From Bryobacterales bacterium (GTDB lineage: Bacteria > Acidobacteriota > Terriglobia > Bryobacterales > Bryobacteraceae): a DNA stretch of 41,331 nt. Below the pieces are notes generated by a model. That model was not told where the DNA came from, made no database searches, and was given only the letters and a program-made list of their open reading frames with translations. The stretch covers positions 1 through 41,331 of the forward strand of contig JAEUQF010000071.1 of assembly GCA_016789745.1 (NCBI GenBank), written 5' to 3'. The position numbers were made by a program, and so were the translations under genes. Positions 17,466 to 25,727 of this stretch are shown piece after piece; position 1 is the stretch's first letter, and the number at the start of each line of letters is the position of its first letter.

Positions 17466-17863
17466 ACCGGCCCACCATGAACTCGGCAGCGCTCAGGCGG
17501 GACGCGAGTTGGAACTGACACGTATCGGATCGCCATTGCATCCGTGGCCGTTCCACGCCAGGGCCGTAACGTTTTCGTTGCGAAGCGGGTCGAAGGCTAC
17601 CGCGAGTTCCATCTCGCGATCACGCCCCAGCGCCCGCATGGTAGGGAAAGCGGCGCGACCGTGCGCGAAGATTCTACGTGGCGATCGCGCAGGATGAAGG
17701 CCTCGGCACGGTGATGGGCCTCGGTCACTACAGCGAAGTCGCCCTTCGAGCGGCGGGAGACATGCTAGTCAAACATTCCAAAAGGATGTGTCCATCGGCT
17801 GTCGGCTTCGCTGTCAAATCTGCATGATTGGATCGAGCTTGGAAGGTAAGTCGTGGAAAAGAA
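17466..17863. other. Gene-poor stretch with possible decayed coding sequence
   Basis: No intact gene is seen. Two short plus-strand frames read like protein: about 17522-17700 (Y-R-I-A-I-A-S-V-A-V ... V-E-G-Y-R-E-F-H-L-A-I) and about 17645-17824 (R-F-Y-V-A-I-A-Q-D-E-G-L-G-T-V-M-G-L-G-H-Y). They could be two frames of one frameshifted gene, but I cannot assign a family. The stretch ends at the tRNA fragment. Confidence 0.35.
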
Positions 17864-17907
17864 TGGAGCCGCCCGCCGGGATCGAACCGGCGACCTCTGA
17901 TTACGAA
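17864..17907 (-). tRNA. 3' half of a tRNA gene, probably tRNA-Thr(CGT); truncated
   Basis: The minus strand reads from an anticodon loop (TTCGTAA, anticodon CGT) through the 3' anticodon stem, a GGTC variable loop, a perfect T arm (GCCGG-TTCGATC-CCGGC), a 3' acceptor strand GGGCGGC, discriminator T and encoded CCA. The expected 5' half (acceptor 5' strand, D arm, 5' anticodon stem) is absent: the bases beyond 17907 do not pair. It is not a working tRNA. A fragment beginning at the anticodon loop is the classic attachment-site scar of a tyrosine-recombinase element in a tRNA gene. Confidence 0.85.
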
Positions 17908-18538
17908 ACAACTGGCTCAACACAAATAGTTGAAAATATTGGTCATGGTGGTTCGCTTGCAACGTCATTCGGGCGGGTTGCGGCGGAAGTTGGACAGGTT
18001 TCCTCGCTGGCGCTCCGGCTGTACTCGATCTGTTCATGTGGCTCAGCAATCGTTGCTTCACCTTGCGAGGGGAAGAGCGCATTCCTCTGCGCGGCGATTC
18101 TGGCTTGACAGCGCAACTGGGATCCGTGGAGTACAGCCGGCCGCGTCGATTCCGGGCCATGCTGGAGCAGTGGCTCGGTCAGATTCGAACGGTATGGCCG
18201 GAATGCCCGGCTCAGACTTGTTCGTGGGACGTCCATTCGGGGATCGGTCACACGAGAACGTTCAAACAAGCGCCGCCCCCCATCGAGGCTGAGGTCTGTC
18301 TCCTCAGAGACGAATCCGAGGACCTTGGTCTGGAGGACTCCCTGGTAGAACGCGCGCGATCGCTCCAGGTTGGTGCCGAAAGGGTAACATGGCTAATCGT
18401 CGCGGGGCCCGGGCAGTCTCCGGCGCGGCAGAGACTTGTGTGGCGCCGCAGAGGGCCGCGAGAGTGCGACGTCTCCTTCGTTACCTCTCTCTACGGTGTT
18501 ACCGGGTCAGTGCTCGCGGGCGGAACGTGAGGGTTTGA
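17908..18538. other. Gene-poor stretch after the tRNA fragment
   Basis: No convincing gene is present. The longest frame (18036-18530, plus, 164 codons) has poor composition and no recognised motif. Directly beside the tRNA fragment, CAACT and AGTTG (17909-17932) form a short inverted repeat within an AT-rich patch, as seen near some recombination sites. No integrase remnant is recognised. Confidence 0.4.
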
Positions 18539-18725
18539 ATGGGCGCGGAGAATGGCGAGATCCGGTTTCGCGTCGTGGATGATGGCCGCGGATTCGATGC
18601 AGAGCATTCGGGCTCCGGATGGGGCTTGCGCAACCTGCGCAAGCGGGCCTAGGAGATACGCGGGTCCGTGCGCGTGGAGAGTGCTTTGGTCCAAGGGGCC
18701 AGTGTAGAGTTTGAAGCGCCATGCG
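18539..18725 (+). pseudogene. Broken sensor histidine kinase: HATPase_c fragment with in-frame stop
   Basis: The frame reads R-F-R-V-V-D-D-G-R-G-F-D, then G-S-G-W-G-L-R-N-L-R-K-R-A, a TAG at 18650-18652, and continues in the same frame as E-I-R-G-S-V-R-V-E-S-A ... V-E-F-E-A-P. These are the G1 box, G2 box and last strands of the HATPase_c domain in NarX/HisKA_3-type kinases. The N box, dimerisation domain and sensor part are missing upstream, and a TGA precedes the ATG at 18539. It is a remnant of a two-component sensor, not a functional gene. An open frame runs on to 18946 without recognisable content. Confidence 0.75.
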
Positions 18726-19181
18726 CTAGAGAGATTGGAGAAAGAATGAGTTCTTTGTTCGGCCGCCGGCAGTTTATGCGGCTGCTCGACATTCAAGCGG
18801 ACTATTTCGAGAGGACGCCGATTGTGACGGAAACGGCGGAGAGTCGGAATGGTCGAAGGAGGCTCCAGGCCAAGTTGGGCGAGGTGGCGAAGGTGATGCC
18901 CGCCAAGTTTAGTAAGTTCGAACGAGATGGTCGGAAGGCGTATTAGTCGTCTGACACGCCGGCACGGGAGAGCACGTCACGGTGTCGTTGAGCACGGGAA
19001 TTCGGAGCACGATCGGAGTCGTGAGTAGCTGCGTACCGACTGGATGAAAAAGGTTACGAACAGGTCCCAAGCCTTTTGCGGAAGTAAGTGATACCGTGGG
19101 TCTCGTGCAGGGCATGACCTGATGACTGATGTCCACGCCGTTCATTGCATCGACTTTGTTCCTTCTCAACGAACTTAGTGG

Positions 19182-19210
19182 CCGGCGGTCAACCGGGGCT
19201 TGACCGCCGG
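19182..19210. repeat. Perfect 11-bp inverted repeat (hairpin)
   Basis: CCGGCGGTCAA and TTGACCGCCGG enclose the 7-nt loop CCGGGGC. No T tract follows on either strand, so it is not a standard terminator. It may be a recombination-site or structured-RNA element. Confidence 0.6.
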
Positions 19211-19753
19211 GAGCAACTGCGCCAGGCAGAGAACATTCAACTGGTGCGGGACCACCGCGACCGAGCCCCCCAACACGTGGGGTTCGCCTCTCGGCCTTTG
19301 GTGCCGTGCGGTCTGCCTGTCGATACCTGCCCCGTCAACCCTGCTCCTTTGAACGCCGTAATGGGCTTTTCAGGCTCCCGATCACTGGCCATCCCTGTTC
19401 GGCTTGCCCTGGCTACCATTGCCGTCAGACAGCAGAGTTTCCGGGGGCCTGCTGGGTCGGGAAGGAGAATCGCCGGCCGGCTTCCCCGTTCGAGCGCATC
19501 TTCGGTGCGACCATGTTGTTCGGCAGTGACTCGACGCGGCACCACCTCCTAGTCATCTGCCGTCTCGGAGGCATTTGAGAACAAGTCGTGAACGTTTTCG
19601 CTGCCCGCTCCGACCGTACTCCACTGGGAAACAACTCGTCGAGAGCACTTCGGGCCTAGTGTGATCCGAAGGCGGCGGGCAGCGTGACGATCGCTTAAGA
19701 CGAGTTCCATTCTCCCCGCCCGTCCGTGTCCAGTAATTCGCCACCGGCATGCT

Positions 19754-19775
19754 CTCCCGCAACTTATAGCGGGAG
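19754..19775. repeat. Perfect 7-bp inverted repeat with 8-nt loop
   Basis: CTCCCGC and GCGGGAG enclose AACTTATA. Flanking CCGGC/GCCGG sequences could extend the stem with an internal loop. No neighbouring gene uses it. Confidence 0.5.
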
Positions 19776-20190
19776 CCGGTTCGCGGCCTTCTTCGGTAAC
19801 CTGGGACGTGCCATTGGCGAAGGAAAGCTCCAGAGCCGAGCACACCAAAGGAAACCAAAACAAGGAACAGAGCCGGGGGCGCCGCGCAGCCGTATACCCT
19901 GCACATGGCACAGCCGGGGCCCACTTAGCGTTGGTTACGATCGAACATGCCCCCGCATCCTTCACAGTTCACGCTTTGGCATAGCTGCCGACCTTTGCCT
20001 CCGCGCTACATGGCTGCCTATGTACCATCATGACTTGGCTTAAGGCTGGGTGAGCGATGATGCCGATCTCGGGAAGCGATACCTGAACCCGGCGTGGGGT
20101 TGGGCGATCTCCGGGCCGAAGCCCGCATCATCAATGACGTGGCAGACATGTCTAACACCCGATACAAATATCAGGTCCGGCGATAGCGTC

Positions 20191-20206
20191 CTGGTATTTG
20201 TACCAG
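20191..20206. repeat. 6-bp palindrome CTGGTA-TTTG-TACCAG
   Basis: A small symmetrical site of operator-like size in an AT-richer patch of the gene-free region. No adjacent gene is found, so its role is unknown. Confidence 0.3.
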
Positions 20207-20375
20207 TATCTGCAATAGGGTCCGCGAATGAGTACTTCCGTCATCATGAAAAACATAAGTCTTTTCGTGTTGCCCAAAAGAAATGCGAGCGGTATGATTG
20301 ACTCATACATACAGCGGTAAGTGATTCTTCGCGTGATGTGAGGTGCAGTTATCGCTTCCCCGTCAGATCGGCGAG

Positions 20376-20398
20376 TGGATTCACTTGAGTGGAATCCA
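20376..20398. repeat. 9-bp inverted repeat with one bulged base
   Basis: TGGATTCAC and GTG-G-AATCCA pair around the loop TTGA, with a single bulged G. It lies in the gene-free region and is not followed by a T tract. Confidence 0.45.
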
Positions 20399-20572
20399 TT
20401 GCTGCGACCGAAGATTCGCAGCGCTCCGCTCTCCCCTGAAGTACAGAACAAACTTCTCCGGAGGTTCCGAAGAGCCCGATGTTTGATGAGCGTGTCCGTG
20501 AGTTTGAGAAGTGATGCCGCGATCTTGCGGTAAGCTTCCCGCGTTGCCGCGGATGGTTGAGAAGGCGAGGCC

Positions 20573-20598
20573 CCGGTACCATTCTCCCTGGGTACCGG
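20573..20598. repeat. Perfect 8-bp inverted repeat (CCGGTACC/GGTACCGG)
   Basis: The two arms flank a 10-nt loop, ATTCTCCCTG. Each arm contains the self-complementary GGTACC. It may be a hairpin or a pair of protein-binding half sites. Confidence 0.5.
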
Positions 20599-20769
20599 AT
20601 CCCGGCCATCCTGGGTCTCTGCCGCAGTAGCGCTGAGTGACGGCGCGGGAACGCCCTGCTGTCTCTCGCGGAGCCGTTGTCCTCCCCAGTTCTTAAAAAT
20701 GCAGTTCGAAATCCGCCGCCAAAACAGGCGATGGCCGCGGGTGAAGTGTGTTTCCGATGAGCGCCGACA

Positions 20770-20867
20770 TACGGCTATACGCAGGAAGTATGCAGCCGTA
20801 GGTCACTGCTGGTGTAAGTTGGCGCTTGGCGGCCTAACGTCACGGCTAGGAAGAGCCGGATGTTAGG
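20770..20867 (+). promoter_or_regulatory. Structured leader with two hairpins upstream of the giant secreted protein
   Basis: Two adjacent hairpins end 52 bp before the ATG at 20920. The first (20770-20800) pairs TACGGCT-ATAC with GTAT-GC-AGCCGTA, with a 2-nt bulge. The second (20833-20867) pairs CCTAAC and GGCT with AGCC and GTTAGG, with internal loops. No known riboswitch class is recognised. If transcribed they could control termination or translation of the gene. Confidence 0.4.
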
Positions 20868-20919
20868 GTAGCTGCTCCGTGCCTATGTGGTCCGGATATT
20901 TAACGAAGGAATTGTATTC

Positions 20920-23900
20920 ATGTTTTATAAGCTTGAGACTGCAATGCAGAGTGGCGTAAAGACTCTGGCAGTTGTTGTATTGCTGTTATGTGCCTTGGAA
21001 AGCGGCAGAGCGCAGTCAGACCTTGTCAGCATCGCCATGGGACAGAACGGGCTGACGTCCCTGCGGTACGGCGGGCAGGAGATGTTGGCGAGTGGCGACT
21101 TCCAGATTGGCTATGTTGGGTTCGGCGAATCCGCGACCGGACCCATCGCACCGGGCGGGCCCAGTGTGAGCAAGCATGTCGACACGGTGGGGCGGCAGAT
21201 CACCTGGACGTATCCGTGGGGATCGCTATCGGTATCGTACGCAGCTGCGGGAAACCGGATGGACATGGTGGTGCGTATCCGGAACACGTCGACGGCGTCG
21301 CTGCGGTCTCTGTTTCTGGAGCCCTTCACGCTGCGTCTTCCGGCGAAGCCGGCGGAGTATGACGGCACCATCCCGATGCTTGCTGATAACTTGGCGAACC
21401 CGAGCATGATTTCGTTGAACTACGGTTCGGGTGTGGTGGTGGCGTGTAACGAGGATGTAAGCCGTCCGCTGATGATGGGGTTTCCATGGGCGCTGAACCG
21501 GCCGACCAGTACTCTGTTTCCGTTGCGGGTGAACATCGCGAAGGAAGCGATGTACCCGGCCTTCTTCCCCTATATAGAGCGTCCCGTGCCGCCGGGCGGG
21601 TCCGATGAGTACCGCCTCTCGTTGCGTTTTGGGCCTCCGGGAGCAACGGTGGGCACGTTGGCAAGTGACATTCTTCAGCGCTACCGTGAGGTGAACGGGT
21701 TCCGGGTGAACTGGCCGGACCGTCGCCCGATTGGAGCGTTGTTCCTGTCCACGACAGACACAGGCTGGCCATTGAATCCGCGGGGATGGTTGTTGGACCG
21801 CACGTTGGATGTGTTTTCAGCTTCCGGATGGGAACAGTTCCGAAACCGGATCATAAGTTACGCCGATCAGAGCGTCGCGATTCTGCGGAACATGAACGCG
21901 CAGGGGATGATTACGTGGGATTTGGAAGGACAGCAGTATCCGCATGCGACCAGCTACATTGGGGATCCGACGATGCTGGGCACGCTGGCACCGGAGATGG
22001 ACCGCATCGCGGACGAGTATTTCCGGAAGTTTCGGGATGCGGGTTTGAAGGTGGGTTTGACGATCCGGCCGCAGAAGCTGTTCGTGTCGCCCGATGGACG
22101 GACGGCAGAGCAACGAGAGACCTCCGATCCAGCCGCGGTGTTGATTGAGAAGATCCGCTATGCCAAGCAGCGGTGGGGCGCCACGATGTTCTACATCGAC
22201 TCGAACGGAAGCACGCTGAGTCCGTTGACGATTGAGGTGATGAACCGCGTGGTGTCGGCGCATCCGGATGTACTGCTGGTGCCAGAGCACGAGAACGCGC
22301 GCTATTACAGCATCTCTGCGCCGTATCACGAACTGCGTGGCGGCGTGGCGTCGACGCCGGTGGAAGGCAAGAGTCTGTACCCGCAGGCGTTCAGTGTGAT
22401 CTACACGGCTGACGCGTCGATTGATGCGAAGTACAACGAACTGCAGCGTGCGGTAAGCAACGGCGACATTCTGATGTTTCGAGGATGGTTCAACGATCCG
22501 CAGCAGGAGCAGATCAAGAGCCTCTACCGGCAAGCAGGATCCGATGCAACGCCTCCGGTGATAACCATTCTGTCTCCGTCGCAGACGGCAATCGTGAGCG
22601 GGCCAGTGACCTTGGCCGCAGCGGTCACGGACAACGTGGGCGTGCGAGGAGTGCAGTTCAGAGTTGACGGTATTGCGGTAGGGGGTGAGATTTCGTCGTA
22701 CCCCTACACGCAGGTGATCAACTCACTCACTTTGGCAAATGGCGCGCACACCCTGACTGCGACGGCGCGGGATGAGGCGGGCAACGTGGCGTCAGCTACG
22801 TCGACGTTCACGGTGTCGAATGCAATGGTGGACGGAGTGGCGCCGGTGATTGCGATTACTTCGCCGGGCAACGGCGCACAAGTGACGGGCACGATTGCCG
22901 TGTCGGCGGCGGCCTCCGATAATATTGGCGTGGTTGGTGTCCAGTTCAAGGTGAACGGGACGGATGCGGGGGCCGAAGACACTGTCGCTCCATTCAGCGT
23001 GAACTGGACTTCCCCGGCGCCCGGCAGTTACACGTTGACCGCGGTAGCGCGGGACGCGGCGGGCAACCGGACAACGTCGTTGGGTGTCACCGTAGTGGTG
23101 CCAACTGCCGGCAATCCGACTGGTACAAACGGCACGTTGGCGCATTGGAAGATGGATGAGACAAGCGCACCAGCGGCAGCTGATGCGTCATCGAATGGCC
23201 TGGTCCTACCGCTGCTCAACGGTCCCGTGTTCAGCTCAGGCCGGTACGGGAATGCGCTGAAGCTGAATGGGGCAAACCAGTATGGCCGGTTGAACGATTC
23301 GCCGCTGCTGCGAGTGAATGACTTCAGCATTTCGCTGTGGTACCGGCAGGTGAGCGGTGCGCCGGTTCAGTCGTTGATTTCCAAGCCATATGGGTCTGGA
23401 ACCGACAACTCATTTGGGCTATTCCTGGTGAATAACCGGCTGCTCTATCACTCGGTAGGCGGCGCGGGTCAGATTCAGGTGCCCGCGCCGGGCGCCAATA
23501 CATGGGCGCACGTGGCGGTGGTGAAATTGGGGACGCAGGTCCGGATGTATGTCAACGGTGCTTTGGCAGGGGCCAGCACGAGCAGCGCGACGATTCAGTA
23601 CGACTCCAAACCGCTCCTGGTAGGAGCGGAAGACGATGCCGGGCTGAAGTATTACTTCGGCGGCGAATTGGATGACGTCCGCCTGTATAACCGGGCTCTC
23701 TCGGAGGCAGAGGTCCAGGCTGTGCGAGTGGATGGCGCCGCCAGCCAAACCCCGCAACCGGAAACGCCTACTCCTCCACCGCCTACCACGCCGACGGCGC
23801 CGGCTCCTCCGCCTCCATCAACACCGCCGGTGGACTCCGGTTCCTCGGCGGGCCTTGCCGGACACTGGAAACTGGATGAGTCCGGTAGCACGGCGGCGGA

Positions 23901-25548
23901 TTCGTCGGGCAATGGCGCCCATGGTGTCGTGCTGAATGGGGCTTCGCGGACAACCGGGAAGTCAGGACTGGCGTTGTCGCTTGATGGCGTCGATGATCAT
24001 GTTCGCGTTGACGACAGACCCGGTTTGAGAAGCAACGACTTCAGCATTGCGCTTTGGTATCGCACGCGAGGCGGTTCTTCGGCCCAGATGCTGGTTTCCA
24101 AACCATATGGCTCCGGCACGGACAACTCGTACGCCCTGTTTTTGCAGAACGGTGATCTGACGTTCCATTCGACGAACTTCTCCGGGAACACGATGGCGCG
24201 CACGCCGGGTGCGGGGGTATGGACGCATGCGGTGGTAACGAAGTCAGCCGCTGTGGTGCGCCTGTATATTAATGGAGTTCCGGCGGCGACAACCAGCAAC
24301 GCCGCGGCGCAGGTTGCATTTGACGACCGGCCGATGTTGATCGGCGCTGAGAATGACGGTGGCCGCCTGGTGGCCTTCTTCCATGGTGACCTGGACGATG
24401 TGCGGTTTTATGGGCGCACGCTTAGCAACGCCGAGGTGGCCGGATTGGCCGGTGCGCCCAGCACGCCGCCGCCTGCGGTCGGAGGGTCCGTTCCCGGGCC
24501 CAAAGGGGTGCGCTTTGTCGGGTCAACGACGCGGAGCGGGCATGGCGATAACTGGCACATGACGTGGGCACCAGACGACCACCAATACATGTCGCTGTGT
24601 GATGGCCGGGGCTGGGCCGGGGGCATGGAGTACAACACGCGGGTTCTGCGGCTGACCGGCAATGCACCGAACTACGGAGTTCAGGATGTTCCGGGTTACC
24701 CCGCGATCTCCGCGCAGGGGCGATGGTATGGCTTCGGCATCCTTAGTATCGGCAATCTGCTCTACCAGTTCATCTCTCACGCGCCTGGCATGCTACAGCC
24801 GTTCGACTCCGCACGCCTGGTCTACTCGCCCGATCTGGGGAACTCGTGGAAGATGAGCAATGGCAGCCCGATGACCTGGGCTGGGGCAGACGCTTCCAAC
24901 ATGTTCTTTCAGAACACTCCCAACCGCGCTTTCAGTCTGCTAAGTTTCGCGCAATACGGACGCGGTTACCAGGACAATACGGACGGGTATGTGTACGTGT
25001 ATGCGCCCAATGGGAGCTCCGAAGGCTCGATGAACCAGTTGGTCATGGCGAGGGTTCGCAAAGAGAAAGTCCTCGATCGTTCTGCTTATGAGTTCTTCGC
25101 CTCCCGCAACGTGGACGGCAGCGCCAACTGGTCGGGCGACATTAACAACCGGGGCGTGGTTCACACGTTCCCGGCGGGTTGGGTTGCCAGTGACCTGTCC
25201 TATGCCTGGCATCCATCGGTGACTTACAACAAGGCCTTGGGCGTCTACCTGATGGCTGCCGCAGGTACGGGACGGGGTGGCGTCTTCGCGCGGAATCCGT
25301 CCTATCTCGGGATCTACAAAGCGTCCAATCCTTGGGGACCTTGGGTGCAGATTCACGAGAATGATAACTGGATCGCCAATGGAGACGGCACTACCCGGCT
25401 GTATGAACCGGTGATTGCGCCGAAGTGGATCAGCGCGGATGGCAAGTCCTTCTACCTGGTCTTTTCGGATGTGAAGAACTGGGGTGCACCTTGGGGAGAC
25501 GAGGTGAACTACCAGTTCAACCTGCAGCAGGTGGAACTCACCTTCTGA
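20920..25548 (+). CDS. Giant secreted multimodular protein: barrel-like domain, 2 Ig-like, 2 LamG, C-terminal HGDNWHMTW domain
   Basis: The 1,542-residue protein has a signal peptide ending near residue 32. Residues about 35-540 look like a glycoside-hydrolase-type barrel, with acidic strand ends in I-T-W-D-L-E-G-Q (about 330-337), Y-I-D-S-N-G (about 425) and V-P-E-H-E-N (about 455); I do not recognise a CAZy family. Two Ig-like domains follow (about 544-632 and 640-730; P-P-V-I-T-I-L-S-P, A-P-V-I-A-I-T-S-P), then two LamG/concanavalin-like domains (about 737-937 and 977-1177), each with S-K-P-Y-G-S-G-T-D-N-S. The linkers are Pro-rich. The last 350 residues match the separate gene at 34982. 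The ATG at 20920 was chosen over a GTG at 20887 because GAAGGA lies 9 bp upstream. Likely role: binding and processing a glycan outside the cell. Confidence 0.88.
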   Translation: MFYKLETAMQSGVKTLAVVVLLLCALESGRAQSDLVSIAMGQNGLTSLRYGGQEMLASGDFQIGYVGFGESATGPIAPGGPSVSKHVDTVGRQITWTYPWGSLSVSYAAAGNRMDMVVRIRNTSTASLRSLFLEPFTLRLPAKPAEYDGTIPMLADNLANPSMISLNYGSGVVVACNEDVSRPLMMGFPWALNRPTSTLFPLRVNIAKEAMYPAFFPYIERPVPPGGSDEYRLSLRFGPPGATVGTLASDILQRYREVNGFRVNWPDRRPIGALFLSTTDTGWPLNPRGWLLDRTLDVFSASGWEQFRNRIISYADQSVAILRNMNAQGMITWDLEGQQYPHATSYIGDPTMLGTLAPEMDRIADEYFRKFRDAGLKVGLTIRPQKLFVSPDGRTAEQRETSDPAAVLIEKIRYAKQRWGATMFYIDSNGSTLSPLTIEVMNRVVSAHPDVLLVPEHENARYYSISAPYHELRGGVASTPVEGKSLYPQAFSVIYTADASIDAKYNELQRAVSNGDILMFRGWFNDPQQEQIKSLYRQAGSDATPPVITILSPSQTAIVSGPVTLAAAVTDNVGVRGVQFRVDGIAVGGEISSYPYTQVINSLTLANGAHTLTATARDEAGNVASATSTFTVSNAMVDGVAPVIAITSPGNGAQVTGTIAVSAAASDNIGVVGVQFKVNGTDAGAEDTVAPFSVNWTSPAPGSYTLTAVARDAAGNRTTSLGVTVVVPTAGNPTGTNGTLAHWKMDETSAPAAADASSNGLVLPLLNGPVFSSGRYGNALKLNGANQYGRLNDSPLLRVNDFSISLWYRQVSGAPVQSLISKPYGSGTDNSFGLFLVNNRLLYHSVGGAGQIQVPAPGANTWAHVAVVKLGTQVRMYVNGALAGASTSSATIQYDSKPLLVGAEDDAGLKYYFGGELDDVRLYNRALSEAEVQAVRVDGAASQTPQPETPTPPPPTTPTAPAPPPPSTPPVDSGSSAGLAGHWKLDESGSTAADSSGNGAHGVVLNGASRTTGKSGLALSLDGVDDHVRVDDRPGLRSNDFSIALWYRTRGGSSAQMLVSKPYGSGTDNSYALFLQNGDLTFHSTNFSGNTMARTPGAGVWTHAVVTKSAAVVRLYINGVPAATTSNAAAQVAFDDRPMLIGAENDGGRLVAFFHGDLDDVRFYGRTLSNAEVAGLAGAPSTPPPAVGGSVPGPKGVRFVGSTTRSGHGDNWHMTWAPDDHQYMSLCDGRGWAGGMEYNTRVLRLTGNAPNYGVQDVPGYPAISAQGRWYGFGILSIGNLLYQFISHAPGMLQPFDSARLVYSPDLGNSWKMSNGSPMTWAGADASNMFFQNTPNRAFSLLSFAQYGRGYQDNTDGYVYVYAPNGSSEGSMNQLVMARVRKEKVLDRSAYEFFASRNVDGSANWSGDINNRGVVHTFPAGWVASDLSYAWHPSVTYNKALGVYLMAAAGTGRGGVFARNPSYLGIYKASNPWGPWVQIHENDNWIANGDGTTRLYEPVIAPKWISADGKSFYLVFSDVKNWGAPWGDEVNYQFNLQQVELTF
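23746..23830 (+). repeat. Pro/Thr-rich linker coding segment
   Basis: Low-complexity sequence within the giant gene encodes a run of Pro and Thr (P-T-P-P-P-P-T-T-P-T) between the two LamG domains. It is a flexible extracellular linker. Confidence 0.75.
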
Positions 25549-25556
25549 CCTTGAGG

Positions 25557-25598
25557 GGCCGGGAGTTGCTGTGTTTCGCGGATGCACAATTCCCGGCC
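25557..25598 (+). terminator. Hairpin after the giant secreted protein gene
   Basis: GGCCGGGAGTTG pairs with CAATTCCCGGCC (12 bp with one G-U) around an 18-nt loop, starting 8 bp after the stop codon. Only TTAG follows, so any intrinsic termination is imperfect, but position and stem strength fit a terminator or mRNA 3' stabiliser. Confidence 0.5.
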
Positions 25599-25680
25599 TT
25601 AGCGTCGTGGTGTTACCTGATATAAATTCTAGGTTGTAAGATGCGGCACATGTGCGGATGTTCCCGGTCGAATTAGGGTA

Positions 25681-25708
25681 TTGATAAAGTTTCTCTTTGT
25701 TGTACACT
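25681..25708 (+). promoter_or_regulatory. Sigma-70-like promoter of the PEP-CTERM gene
   Basis: TTGATA (25681-25686) and TACACT (25703-25708) are separated by 16 bp and lie about 20 bp before the GTG start. A ribosome-binding site GGGAG sits 7 bp before the GTG. Confidence 0.45.
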
Positions 25709-25727
25709 TGCACGCGGGAGACACAGC

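Larger units (their letters stand above)
18947..20919. other. Gene-free structured region before the giant secreted protein gene
   Basis: About 2 kb without a credible gene on either strand. It contains at least six inverted repeats (listed separately), more than elsewhere in the window. On the minus strand at 19237-19965, frames such as N-W-T-R-T-G-G-E-N-G-T-R-L-K-like text and D-R-E-P-E-K-P-I-T-A-F-K faintly recall the lead-in of group II intron-encoded proteins, but no reverse transcriptase domain or domain V hairpin was found. The last 150 bp form the leader of the gene at 20920. Confidence 0.4.

Noticed and set aside
17788..18108. Plus-strand open frame containing the peptide E-P-P-A-G-I-E-P-A-T
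   Set aside because: This peptide is the well-known false translation of the antisense of a tRNA 3' end. It comes from the tRNA fragment at 17864-17907 and is not a protein.
19145..19552. 135-codon plus-strand open frame in the gap
   Set aside because: No recognisable motif, no ribosome-binding site, and it spans a perfect hairpin. Treated as non-coding.
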